A program made the position numbers and the translations under genes. A stretch of 64,000 nucleotides of DNA from Opitutia bacterium. GTDB taxonomy: Bacteria; Verrucomicrobiota; Verrucomicrobiia; Opitutales; Opitutaceae. The notes below the pieces were generated by a model, which worked only from the letters and a program-made list of their open reading frames with translations, did not search any database and had not been told where the DNA came from. The stretch spans positions 1 to 64,000 of the forward strand of contig CANGHW010000010.1 in the NCBI GenBank assembly GCA_947453695.1. The letters run 5' to 3'. Positions within the stretch are counted from its first letter, which is position 1. Every line of letters begins with the position of its first letter. Positions 1-8,401 of this stretch are shown piece by piece.

Positions 1-85
1 GCGGCGAGGTCGGTGCGTTGATTATACGTTCCAGTTCACGGTGCTGAAGGTCGTTTACCTCGATGGATTCGGTTGGTCGGCCCAT
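1..85 (-). CDS. Possible IS630-family transposase, N-terminal fragment (truncated by window start)
   Basis: Reverse complement reads MGRPTESIEVNDLQHRELERIINAPTSP, resembling the start of IS630-type transposases (RPxEPIxVxxxQRxELERLxRxxxTPQR). Only 28 aa visible. Confidence 0.35.
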   Translation of the reverse strand, partial: MGRPTESIEVNDLQHRELERIINAPTSP

Positions 86-203
86 GGCCGGGAGGATAGG
101 AGCGCGAATCACGTTATGTCACTACAATAACGAGACACTACACTAGGTCCTTGGTCATCGGTCCTTGGTCGCTCCCTTTCCGACCCGGAAAATCCCGCCG
201 CGT

Positions 204-224
204 AAAATGAGACTTATCGTCCGT
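204..224 (+). repeat. Direct repeat copy 1 (AAAATGAGACTTATCGTCCGT)
   Basis: 20/21 identical to 472..492. Confidence 0.7.
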
Positions 225-471
225 GGCCGGCACCGTCGGGTTTCGGTAAGATCGCGGGACCACCCACCGATCACCCATCGCCGCTCGCATGTATTTCGTC
301 TGCCGCAACACCCGCCCAGCCGTCCTCCGCCACCCCATCGTCCCCCCACCTGAAGGCCCCGGCGCCGCCCGCGCCCACCAGCCAACCGCATTCCCGAAGT
401 CCCAACCCACTACAATCGGGCGCCACCTCCGCTCCCCGCAACGCCCGCCCTCACGACGCCAGCGACGCGAA

Positions 472-492
472 AAAATGAGACTTATAGTCCGT
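472..492 (+). repeat. Direct repeat copy 2 (AAAATGAGACTTATAGTCCGT)
   Basis: 20/21 identical to 204..224. Confidence 0.7.
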
Positions 493-614
493 AGTCATAG
501 CGCAACCGCTCCAGTATATTTCCTTACCACGCGATTATGAACTATCGTCCATTAACTTTTTCTCCCGAATCCCCTAAGATAGGAACTTCATACCGAAGGT
601 AGCACGAACTGCCC

Positions 615-1892
615 ATGAAGTTTCTAGCATTTCACAAACTTGGAGAGAACCGCCAAAGTCCCCGCGTTTGGGTCGAGTCGCGGCGACTCGATGCGCTCGG
701 TTTCTCTCCGGGTATAGGGTTCACCGTCGAGCCACGAAGCAGCGGCATTCGCCTGCGTCCAGCGGCCTCGGCCGACAATCACGTCTCAAGCCGTATTTCC
801 GGCGGGCAGAAACGGGCGATCATAGACATTGCGAACCGACAACTACTCGGATCGTTGATCGATTTCGACGAAATCAAATTCTCGGGCGCATTCCGGCAGA
901 TCGACATCACACCCTCGACTCGCGCCTTTCACATTCGCCACCGACTCCAAGCCAAGCCGCCCTTCCGCACCCTCGAAGTCTTTGCCGGGGGAGGAACACT
1001 TTCCTCGGCCATTAAGTCATGTCGCGAATTTCGGTTGGTCGCTGGAATCGAGATTGAGCCGAAATACGCTGACATATGGCAACACAGTCATCCCGATGCA
1101 TTGCTGATCCAAGCAGACATCCGCCGGCTCCACGCGACCGACTTCCCGCGTCATGACATCTTAGTCGCATCGATCCCGTGCACCAGCCACTCTAACCTCG
1201 GTCGCGCGAAAAAATCACTCGCAGGCAGACCTGAACTCGGCGAGTCAGGCGACCTCTACCTTAGCATCTGTGAGTTGGTCGCACACCACCTGCCGTTAGC
1301 CTGCCTCTTCGAAAACGTTCCCGCATTCGCAAATTCATTAGCCGGCCGGAGCCTCGTTCACCATCTGCGACATCTCGGATATCACATCGACGAAGCAATT
1401 CTCGATCCCTTCAACGAATGGAATGAGCCGCAGGATCGGAAGCGATGGGTCATGACGGCCATGCTCAAACCGGGATTCAGGTTGCAGCCGCCGGGTATCG
1501 CGTATCACGGCATCGCAGCCGACTTTCTCGACGCAGGGGACGAGTGCGACGCCAGCGATGCGGCGCGCATCGCCGGCTCTATCACCGCACTGCGCAGGCA
1601 CCATCTACGCCACGCCAAACTTGGTCACGGATTTGGGTTCAAAACCATCAACCGAGACTCGGTCAAAATCCCCACACTCGTCCGTTCCTACCACAAAATT
1701 AACACCGGCCCGTTTGTTGAAACTCCTCACGGCCCTCGATTACTGCGCAAGCACGAGGCAGAGCAAATCATGGGATGCGAAGTCCACTGCGATCACTATG
1801 CCACCGCCATCGAGATTCTCGGACAAGGTGTCCAGACACGGGTCTTCAAAAAGGTTCTCTCGCAAATCGGCCGATTCCTAGCGCCTCCCTAA
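615..1892 (+). CDS. C5-cytosine-specific DNA methyltransferase
   Basis: SAM motif TLEVFAGGGTLSSAIK, catalytic-loop-like SIPCTSHSNLGRAKK (PC motif IV), ENVP motif VI; C-terminal target-recognition-like region. Confidence 0.85.
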   Translation: MKFLAFHKLGENRQSPRVWVESRRLDALGFSPGIGFTVEPRSSGIRLRPAASADNHVSSRISGGQKRAIIDIANRQLLGSLIDFDEIKFSGAFRQIDITPSTRAFHIRHRLQAKPPFRTLEVFAGGGTLSSAIKSCREFRLVAGIEIEPKYADIWQHSHPDALLIQADIRRLHATDFPRHDILVASIPCTSHSNLGRAKKSLAGRPELGESGDLYLSICELVAHHLPLACLFENVPAFANSLAGRSLVHHLRHLGYHIDEAILDPFNEWNEPQDRKRWVMTAMLKPGFRLQPPGIAYHGIAADFLDAGDECDASDAARIAGSITALRRHHLRHAKLGHGFGFKTINRDSVKIPTLVRSYHKINTGPFVETPHGPRLLRKHEAEQIMGCEVHCDHYATAIEILGQGVQTRVFKKVLSQIGRFLAPP

Positions 1893-1893
1893 A

Positions 1894-2763
1894 TCAACGA
1901 AACGAGCAGCGATAGCTAATCGGATCCAGTGCACAGTGTTGTTCAATCATCCCCGGCAGGGTGTAACATTTCGGCGTCTTTCGAAATTCAAATAGCCGAT
2001 AAACGGAAAACTGCGGCGCGTTCTTCTGGGCGAAACGAATCTCACTTGCTGACGCGTAGAACGGCGTCTCCTTGGCGAACGCCGTGGTCTTCACCTCGAT
2101 AAATTTCTCCCTACCATCGGCATCAAACGAGAGAACGTCGAAACCGAGCCCGTCACCTCTATTCCTCGAAACATGTTCAACCTTGGCCGCAAGACCGTCG
2201 TGGCCCTCTTGAGTCAGACGAAAGCGCTCAAATTTCACGACGAGTTCTTCGCCGGCCTGACCAAGTGACGAGTTACGCGCCTCACGCGCGGCATAGTCCC
2301 GCCTAACTGCCACACGGGTCTCCTCGCCATAGGGAGCTTGCTCCATCTCACGAACGCCGGCTTCAAAATTATTTCGACGAGAGGGACTACTCACCTCGAA
2401 GGAGGTGAAGTCAAAATGCTCCAGCGTCGCAGCGGGGGCCTCCGCCGCAGCTAGTGCGTGACGATCAATTTCTGGGTTCGAAACAACCCAAGCTTCAACC
2501 TCAGTGGCCAAAATAGTCTGGTAGTTCGAGCGAGGCTTGTAGCCCGGAATCCAAAAGTGTCCCATATCACGCAACACGGCGCTGATATTTTGGTGCTTCA
2601 TCTCCACCGCGCCTTCTGATCGGCCGGACAACCGTGTTAAGAGGGCTTTGCGATGCGTTGTTTTATTATATGCCTGCGCCGACAGCTCCAACTTAAGCAT
2701 GGCCATGTAGTCGAGGACTGTAGCCCTCACTTCTGTCTGAGACCAATCTTCGCCAGCGGCCAT
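1894..2763 (-). CDS. DUF3883 (NOV C-terminal) domain protein, putative restriction-associated nuclease
   Basis: C-terminal LGQAGEELVVKFER...GLGFDVLSFDADGREKFIEVKTTAF resembles the DUF3883/PD-(D/E)xK-like core (G-x-GFD-hh...-hEVK). Convergent with the MTase, 1-nt gap. Confidence 0.7.
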   Translation of the reverse strand: MAAGEDWSQTEVRATVLDYMAMLKLELSAQAYNKTTHRKALLTRLSGRSEGAVEMKHQNISAVLRDMGHFWIPGYKPRSNYQTILATEVEAWVVSNPEIDRHALAAAEAPAATLEHFDFTSFEVSSPSRRNNFEAGVREMEQAPYGEETRVAVRRDYAAREARNSSLGQAGEELVVKFERFRLTQEGHDGLAAKVEHVSRNRGDGLGFDVLSFDADGREKFIEVKTTAFAKETPFYASASEIRFAQKNAPQFSVYRLFEFRKTPKCYTLPGMIEQHCALDPISYRCSFR

Positions 2764-2788
2764 TCACGACAGAAACGACAATGAGTGA

Positions 2789-3079
2789 GCTCCTGTCAGC
2801 GAAATTCTCGTCACTTTTCCTACCCTCAAACTCGCCGTCTTCGTCGACGGCTGCTTCTGGCACGGCTGCCCGCTCCACGCCACGGCGCCCAAAACCAACG
2901 CCGCCTTCTGGCGTAAAAAGCTTTCCGCCAACCGCACCCGCGACCGCCTCGTCTCCCGCACCCTCCGCACGCTCGGCTGGCGCGTCCTTCGCGTGTGGCA
3001 ACACGAGCTCACTCGCAAAAACGAACCCCGCCTCGTCCGCCGCCTCCTCGGTCAGCTTCGGATCGCGGATCATCCGTAG
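2789..3079 (+). pseudogene. Very-short-patch-repair (Vsr)-like endonuclease, 5'-truncated remnant
   Basis: Frame not in the ORF track: APVSEILVTFPTLKLAVFVDGCFWHGCPLHATAPKTNAAFWRKKLSANRTRDRLVSRTLRTLGWRVLRVWQHELTRKNEPRLVRRLLGQLRIADHP*. FVDGCFWHGC and WRVLRVWQHEL are Vsr signatures; in-frame TGA at 2786, no start or upstream Vsr half. Confidence 0.75.
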
Positions 3080-3494
3080 GTTCTCCGCCTTCGCGGTTTC
3101 CGCGGCCTGCGTGAACCAGGGCAGCGCTAAAAAAACCCCGAGTGCGCATAGGGAATTCAGGAAATCAGGAAAAAACTACGCAAAACAACGATGGGGCGGG
3201 CCGGTTGAGACGCGATTCCCGAGTTTCTGATTTCCAGATCAAATGGTTCAGCGTCTCCCCGGAAGAAGCCGGTCACGAAGACGGCGCCGCGGTCTGGCCG
3301 CTACGCTTACGCTGGCCGGAATGAAGTCAGGTGGATCGGCGGTAGCGAAGGAAGACAGCGGCGCTCGAATTGCCCCTGAGGTTTTACGCCCAATGATAAG
3401 TAGAGAAATTGGAACGCGATTATCGGGCGTGAGCGCAAACCACCCTCGATCTTTCACGGAATATGCTACGTCCACGGTCGTAGGCCATGTTGCC

Positions 3495-3806
3495 ATGACG
3501 TTCTCCGAAAAATTCTGCGCCAAGCACAACGTCCGCCCCGAAGACTTCGAGGCCACGGTTCTGCGCCTGTCCTTGCGGCCCGCTGCGCGCCTCTTTCGGC
3601 CCATTCTAAATCTCAATCCCGATTACTTTGCCGCGGATCGTGAGTTTGTCCGCGGTGTCGGTCGCATCTCGCGGATCGAGGACTTTGGTTCCGAAGCGCA
3701 GGACTTCGCCGACCATCCCGACGGACGCGGGTTCTGTCATCAGAGTCTCGGACTGCGCATCTCGCGCCAGCGATTGCGCAAACTGGTGCGTGATACGCTA
3801 GCGTAA
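3495..3806 (+). CDS. Hypothetical protein
   Basis: ORF tail from internal ATG 3495 (MTFSEKFCAKHNVRPEDFEATVLRLSLRP...); the longer ORF start at 3243 looks spurious. Confidence 0.45.
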   Translation: MTFSEKFCAKHNVRPEDFEATVLRLSLRPAARLFRPILNLNPDYFAADREFVRGVGRISRIEDFGSEAQDFADHPDGRGFCHQSLGLRISRQRLRKLVRDTLA

Positions 3807-3832
3807 GGGAGATCGCAGCCGGGTGGCCCCGG

Positions 3833-3910
3833 AGTTTCAGACGCGCATTGCGCGCTCCGCGCAGGCAATGGCTGTCGGCCTGCGCCCCTGCACCTGCGTG
3901 TAGCACCCGG
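3833..3910 (+). pseudogene. Decayed antitoxin C-terminal fragment
   Basis: GTG-frame VAPEFQTRIARSAQAMAVG... parallels MTPEFQARMARS at 8364; matches the TPEFxARIxxS tail of small addiction-module antitoxins. Confidence 0.4.
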
Positions 3911-3940
3911 GCGCCGCCGCAAAGCCAGTTGACTATTCGC

Positions 3941-3963
3941 ACGTAGAATCCTGCTTTCTACGT
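3941..3963 (+). promoter_or_regulatory. Inverted repeat ACGTAGAA-N7-TTCTACGT abutting the DUF6364 ORF start
   Basis: Perfect 8-bp arms, 7-bp spacer, ends 1 nt before ATG 3964; candidate TA autoregulatory operator. Confidence 0.55.
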
Positions 3964-4197
3964 ATGAAGACCAAGCTCACCCTTTACGTCGACCAGGCCG
4001 CCGTCAAACGGGGCAAGCTCTGGGCGCGCCGCCGCAACATCCCACTTTCCCATGTGGTGGAGAATCACCTCAACCGCCTCACCGCTGCCGATGCCGGTGA
4101 GCGATTCCTCGTCAAGTGGCAGGGTGCATTCAAACTTGATCCGGCTATGCTTAAGGACGAGCGGGTCGCGGCGATCGTCGCCAAACACGTGCGCTGA
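3964..4197 (+). CDS. DUF6364-like ribbon-helix-helix-type antitoxin
   Basis: MKTKLTLYVDQAAVKRGKLWARRRNIPLSHVVENHL...; directly upstream of PIN toxin. Confidence 0.7.
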   Translation: MKTKLTLYVDQAAVKRGKLWARRRNIPLSHVVENHLNRLTAADAGERFLVKWQGAFKLDPAMLKDERVAAIVAKHVR

Positions 4198-4199
4198 CC

Positions 4200-4616
4200 A
4201 TGCGGCCGTTGCTGGACACTAACGTGCTGGTTGACGTCGCGTTGCTCCGCCCGGATTTACATGAGGCCAGCGGGGCGACGGTGGCATGGTGTCTCAATAA
4301 TCCCGGCTCAGGTTTCTTGGCCGTCCATTCGTTGGCGACCTTCTCTTATCTCGTGGGACGCGCGGCCTCACCGGCCAAAGCACGCGATTTCATCGCCGAC
4401 CTGCTCGAAGGCTCCGACATCGCCCGCCTGGACAACACCGAGGTCAAACGTGCCCTCACCCTGCCCATGGCAGATTTCGAGGACGCGCTGATTGCGGCGG
4501 CCGCCGAAAGCGCCGGCGCCACCCACATCGTCACCCGCAACGTTGCCGATTTCCGCAAGTCGCCCGTGAAAGCCGTGACCCCGGAAGAGTTCATCAGGCT
4601 GGCCGCGAAAAGTTGA
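4200..4616 (+). CDS. PIN-domain ribonuclease toxin (VapC-like)
   Basis: LLDTNVLVDVALLRP ... FEDALIAAAAESAGATHIVTRNVADF: acidic PIN motifs. Confidence 0.85.
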   Translation: MRPLLDTNVLVDVALLRPDLHEASGATVAWCLNNPGSGFLAVHSLATFSYLVGRAASPAKARDFIADLLEGSDIARLDNTEVKRALTLPMADFEDALIAAAAESAGATHIVTRNVADFRKSPVKAVTPEEFIRLAAKS

Positions 4617-4703
4617 TCCCGGGCCGCACGCCAGCAGTTCCGTCATTAGTCATTAGACATTGGTCCTTGGTCCTTCGCCTTCGGCCCTTCCCTTTTCCGT
4701 GTC

Positions 4704-4760
4704 TTCCGTGTGTTCCGTGGGCAACCCTCCGACTTTCGTGTTTTTCGTGTGTTTCGTGGT
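4704..4760. repeat. Dispersed 57-bp TTCCGTG/TTTCGTG repeat, copy A
   Basis: ttccgtgtgttccgtgggcaaccctccgactttcgtgtttttcgtgtgtttcgtggt; identical to 7989..8045. Confidence 0.9.
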
Positions 4761-4819
4761 CTCCCCCTCCCCGCCGCGCGCTTGCCAATTTACCCGGACG
4801 GTCGCACATAGTCCCTCCG

Positions 4820-5134
4820 ATGACACCCTGTTATCACCAGACGATTGATGCCCGCCTGCGACGGCTGGTCGAAGTCTCGATTCAAAAAATCGAGGCCAAT
4901 CCCGCCTTGGTGGAACGACTCGCCCAGAATGTGGCGCGCTGGCCGAATCAACGATTGCAGGTCGAGTGGCACCGGCGTTTGCGCCAACCCTGGCCGGCGC
5001 TTCGCGCCGAACTCCTCGCCGAGACCGAACAAGGCGCCGCCCTGCGGCAGGATGCGCCCCTCGGGGGAATTTTGACCGGGGCCGAGCGGACCCGAATCAT
5101 GCGGGAGTTCGCCCATGACGCGCGCCCAGCTTGA
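4820..5134 (+). CDS. Small protein, putative partner of downstream DUF6036 protein
   Basis: MTPCYHQTIDARLRRLVEVSIQKIEANPALVERL...; overlaps next ORF by 20 nt; start trimmed from the 4613 ORF. Confidence 0.55.
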   Translation: MTPCYHQTIDARLRRLVEVSIQKIEANPALVERLAQNVARWPNQRLQVEWHRRLRQPWPALRAELLAETEQGAALRQDAPLGGILTGAERTRIMREFAHDARPA

Positions 5135-5657
5135 GCACATCGTCCGCGCCGCCGGTTCGATCACCGATGAGTCAGTGATCTTGGTCCTGGGCAGCCAGTC
5201 GATTTTGGGGACCTTTCCCGCCGTGCCACCGCCGCTCGACGTCTCGCGCGAAGCCGATGTGTGTCCGCTGCACGCCCCGGAAAAAGCCGACCTGATCTCC
5301 GGCGCCATCGGAGAAGTTTCCCTGTTTGACAGCACCTTCGGCTACTACGCCCACGGACTGCCGCCCGAGTCCTGCCCTCTGCCGGCCGGCTGGCCGGAGC
5401 GCCTCATTCCCTTCCAAAACAACAACACGCGTGGCGTGAAGGCGCTCTGTCTGCATCCGCTCGACCTCGCGTGCTCAAAACTAGTCGCGGGCCGGGAAAA
5501 AGATATCGCCTTCGTCGCCGCCATGATCCTCCACGGACTGATCGAAGTCAGTGCGCTCGAAAACCAAATCGGATTTTTGTCGGCGAGCGATCAGCGCGAA
5601 CGTGCGCGCCAAATCCTTGGCATCGTGAGGTCAAGGGCCACGAACCACCGCGTTTGA
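5115..5657 (+). CDS. DUF6036-type nucleotidyltransferase-like protein
   Basis: ILVLGSQSILGTF...SREADVCPL resembles a minimal NTase G-S/x-D core; HPLDLACSKLVAGREKDIAF. Confidence 0.6.
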   Translation: MTRAQLEHIVRAAGSITDESVILVLGSQSILGTFPAVPPPLDVSREADVCPLHAPEKADLISGAIGEVSLFDSTFGYYAHGLPPESCPLPAGWPERLIPFQNNNTRGVKALCLHPLDLACSKLVAGREKDIAFVAAMILHGLIEVSALENQIGFLSASDQRERARQILGIVRSRATNHRV

Positions 5658-5742
5658 TCCCGGCCGGCTACGTCCCAGAACATGGTCCCTGCGTCTTCCG
5701 TGGGCCCATCGGTTTCGTGGTCTCCACCTCCTTTTTCGTGTC

Positions 5743-5799
5743 TTCCGTGTGTTCCGTGGGCAACCCTCCGCCTTTCGTGTTTTTCGTGCAGTTCGTGGT
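5743..5799. repeat. Dispersed 57-bp TTCCGTG/TTTCGTG repeat, copy B
   Basis: ttccgtgtgttccgtgggcaaccctccgcctttcgtgtttttcgtgcagttcgtggt, near-identical to copies A and D. Confidence 0.9.
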
Positions 5800-5973
5800 T
5801 CCCTCTCCGTTCCGCATCTCCCTCCGTCATTCGCATCCTCCGCGGGCACCCACCTCCGGCATTCGACCTTGGGCATTGGTCCTTGGTCCTTTCCCCTCGG
5901 CCCTTCCCCTCCCCTGCGCCTGCGCCCACACCCGCTCCACCCCAAAGGCCAAAAGCGTATTGACCGCTTAATC

Positions 5974-5987
5974 CATACGATCGTATG
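5974..5987. promoter_or_regulatory. Perfect 14-bp palindrome CATACGATCGTATG upstream of wHTH-MNT gene
   Basis: Self-complementary; 15 bp upstream of ATG 6002; candidate operator. Confidence 0.6.
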
Positions 5988-6001
5988 CTTTAACCATACA
6001 C

Positions 6002-6583
6002 ATGAGTCTGCTGGAGATTCTCTTTCCGCATGTGCGCGCCGAGGTCCTGCGGCTGTTGTTCGCTGACGATACGCGGGAGCTGCATCTCCGCGAACTCACC
6101 CGGCAGAGCGGGCTCTCGCTTGGCACCCTGCAGACCGAAGTCGAAAAACTCCGTGCGGCCGACCTGCTGGTCTCCCGCCGCGATGGCAACCGCCTCTACT
6201 TCCGCGCCAATGCCGCGCACCCACTCTTCACCGACCTTCGCCAACTGGTGCTCAAAACCGCCGGCCTGCGCGAAGTCCTCGCCGAGGCGCTGCGCGACGT
6301 GCCCGGGATCGAACTGGCCTTCGTCTTCGGCTCGCTTGCCACCGGGTCCGGCAAGGCCGGCAGCGACGTAGACTTGATGGTCATCGGCGACGCGAGCTTG
6401 CGGACCCTCGCCCCGCGTTTGCGGGCGGCGGCCGAGCGACTCGGCCGCGAAATCAATCCCGTCACCCTGACCGCCGCCGAATTCGCGCGCGATCGGACCA
6501 AGAAACCTTTCCTCCGCGACGTGCTCGCCAGGGAGAAACTCTTCCTCAAGGGAAACAGCGATGAGCTTGCTCGATTGGAGTAA
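6002..6583 (+). CDS. Winged-helix + MNT-type nucleotidyltransferase
   Basis: N-terminal wHTH (LHLRELTRQSGLSLGTLQTEVEKL) and NTase GSLATGSGKAGSDVDLMVIG. Confidence 0.8.
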   Translation: MSLLEILFPHVRAEVLRLLFADDTRELHLRELTRQSGLSLGTLQTEVEKLRAADLLVSRRDGNRLYFRANAAHPLFTDLRQLVLKTAGLREVLAEALRDVPGIELAFVFGSLATGSGKAGSDVDLMVIGDASLRTLAPRLRAAAERLGREINPVTLTAAEFARDRTKKPFLRDVLAREKLFLKGNSDELARLE

Positions 6584-7010
6584 GGCCGGGTGGTTGCGGC
6601 CTCATCAGACCTCCCGGCAACAGATCACCGATCTGTTTGCCATCGTGGACCGCGACTTGGAAGACGCCGCGCGCGGGCTCTCGCCCGACTGGCAGTTTGG
6701 CATCGCCTACAACGCCGCGCTGAAACTCTGCACCATTTTGGTTTATGCCGAGGGCTGGCGCCCCGAGAAGAACCTCGCGCACTACCGCACCCTGCAAGCC
6801 CTGCCACTCATCCTCGGCGCCGCCCGCCAATCCGACGCCGACTATCTCGACACCTGCCGCGCCAAACGAAACACCGCCGAATACGACGCCCCCGGACAGG
6901 TCAGTGCGAAAGAAGCGAAAGAACTCGCGTCCTTTACCCGCGAACTGCGCGAAGACGTGATCACCTGGCTCGAGAAAAAACACCCCAAGCTGTCCCCTTG
7001 GGCGAAGTGA
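6561..7010 (+). CDS. HEPN-domain protein, partner of MNT
   Basis: Small helical protein overlapping the MNT ORF, C-terminal RAKRNTAEYD HEPN-like RNase motif. Confidence 0.7.
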   Translation: MSLLDWSKAGWLRPHQTSRQQITDLFAIVDRDLEDAARGLSPDWQFGIAYNAALKLCTILVYAEGWRPEKNLAHYRTLQALPLILGAARQSDADYLDTCRAKRNTAEYDAPGQVSAKEAKELASFTRELREDVITWLEKKHPKLSPWAK

Positions 7011-7043
7011 ATACCTCCCCCGGAGCAACGACGCCGCCCTCCC

Positions 7044-7130
7044 CGCCACCTTTCGTGTATTCGTAGTCCTTCCTCCGTTTCCGTGTCTTCCGCGTAGTCC
7101 GTGGGCCCACCTCCGTCTTGGTCATTGGGA
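7044..7130. repeat. Dispersed TTCCGTG-type repeat, copy C (degenerate)
   Basis: tttccgtgtcttccgcgtagtccgtgggcccacctccgtcttggtcattggg. Confidence 0.65.
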
Positions 7131-7538
7131 CTTCTTGAGCCAAAAAATCTTTATTTCCTTTTCGAGAGCCTTGAACTCGGGGTCGCCCGTGACGAATTCG
7201 GCCTTCTTCTCTTTGGCGAGTGCGGCCCCGAACGCATCGGCGAGACTCATGCGGTAGGTGGCTTTATAGATGGCGGCTTGGCGCGCGAGTTTGAGGTCAT
7301 CGTTCACGCCGACCACATCGATGGGCAGATTGGCGATGGCTTGGGCCTGGGCTTCGGCCGCCGCCGGCGATACTTCTCGCATCGTGCTGTAGTAGATCTC
7401 CGCCCAATTGATGGCGGTCAGGTAGAGCCGGTGCCGGTCTCGATTGGCTTGATCAATGATTTCCTCGACCGCCTCGGCGGCCGGCTCGTCTTCAAAAAAA
7501 GCAATGAGGGCCCAGCTATCCAGCACACGGTTGGCCAT
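7122..7538 (-). CDS. PIN-domain ribonuclease toxin (VapC-like)
   Basis: MANRVLDSWALIAFFEDE...SLADAFGAALAKEKKAEFVTGDPEF. Confidence 0.85.
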   Translation of the reverse strand: MANRVLDSWALIAFFEDEPAAEAVEEIIDQANRDRHRLYLTAINWAEIYYSTMREVSPAAAEAQAQAIANLPIDVVGVNDDLKLARQAAIYKATYRMSLADAFGAALAKEKKAEFVTGDPEFKALEKEIKIFWLKKSQ

Positions 7539-7539
7539 G

Positions 7540-7785
7540 TTATAAGTCCCGCTCCTTCGTGCGATCCGCCATCATTGCTTTCATCACGCCGCGGCCCTTG
7601 AGCGAGCCGCGCAAGCTGCGGATGTAGGACCGGGTAATTGGCCGGAGGAGAATCCCTTCCGGCGTAACGGTGACGGCAGCTTTGGTTCCGTCTTCAATCT
7701 GAAGCTCGCGGCGAAAGCGGGCGGGAATCACCACCTGTCCTTTGGTGGTGAATAGGACGGTCTCGGTCTTCAGCGTGGCGTTCAT
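7540..7785 (-). CDS. AbrB/MazE/SpoVT-type antitoxin
   Basis: VLFTTKGQVVIPARFRRELQIEDGTKAAVTVTPEGILLRP, classic SpoVT-AbrB fold motif, adjacent to PIN toxin. Confidence 0.85.
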   Translation of the reverse strand: MNATLKTETVLFTTKGQVVIPARFRRELQIEDGTKAAVTVTPEGILLRPITRSYIRSLRGSLKGRGVMKAMMADRTKERDL

Positions 7786-7850
7786 GATAAAGTCCGTTTA
7801 TTTCAAGAAAGTAAGTCAATCGATAATAAGTAGGAAATGTTAGTCGATGT

Positions 7851-7908
7851 ATCCTCCGCCCATCGTTGTGCGCCCCCTACGCCTCTTTGCGGCCATCCCC
7901 TTCGCGTC
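7851..7908. repeat. 58-bp direct repeat copy 1
   Basis: atcctccgcccatcgttgtgcgccccctacgcctctttgcggccatccccttcgcgtc; two mismatches to 8047..8104. Confidence 0.9.
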
Positions 7909-7927
7909 CATCGCAGGCCTGTTCCGA

Positions 7928-8245
7928 CATTAGTCATTAGACAGTCGTCATTGGACATTCGCCTTCGCCCCTTCCCCTCTTCCGTGTTTTCCGTGTGTTC
8001 CGTGGGCAACCCTCCGACTTTCGTGTTTTTCGTGTGTTTCGTGGTTATCCTCCGCCCATCGTTGTGCGCCCCCTGCGCCTCTTTGCGGCCATCCTCTTCG
8101 CGTCATTCGCGTAGTTCGCGGGCACTTCCCCACTGTTCCTCCGTTCTCTCCGTTTCCTCCGGTAAAATCCTTCCGTGTCGTCCGTGTGTTCCGTGGGCCC
8201 ACCTCCGTCTTTCGTGTAGTTCGTGTGTTTCGTGGTCTCCACCTC
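7928..8245. repeat. Composite repeat tract copy D (contains 57-bp unit 7989..8045 and 58-bp repeat 8047..8104)
   Basis: Direct reading; many TTCCGTG/TTTCGTG/TTCGCG heptamers. Confidence 0.85.
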
Positions 8246-8265
8246 CATTCCGCTTCCCTCCCCGC

Positions 8266-8401
8266 ACCGTGCAGGAAATCGCATCCGCGATCAGTCGGCT
8301 TGCACCCGACGAAATGCAGGAAGTGCGCGAGTGGCTCGACCCGTAGATCGAGGATAACGGAGATGACCCCGGAGTTTCAGGCCCGCATGGCGCGCTCATG
8401 A
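8266..8401 (+). pseudogene. Frameshifted small antitoxin remnant
   Basis: VQEIASAISRLAPDEMQEVREWLDP* in one frame, then MTPEFQARMARS* in another; together resemble an addiction-module antitoxin. Confidence 0.5.

Noticed and set aside
3243-3494. N-terminal extension of ORF 3243..3806
   Set aside because: Low-complexity start with no recognisable motif; internal ATG 3495 more plausible.
7928-8245. Possible CRISPR array
   Set aside because: Heptamer-based irregular repeats without uniform repeat-spacer periodicity, no cas genes.
7948-8399. ORFs reading ...DHETHEKHESRRVAHGTHGRHG...
   Set aside because: Translations of the TTCGTG/TTCCGTG noncoding repeats; known type of spurious gene call.
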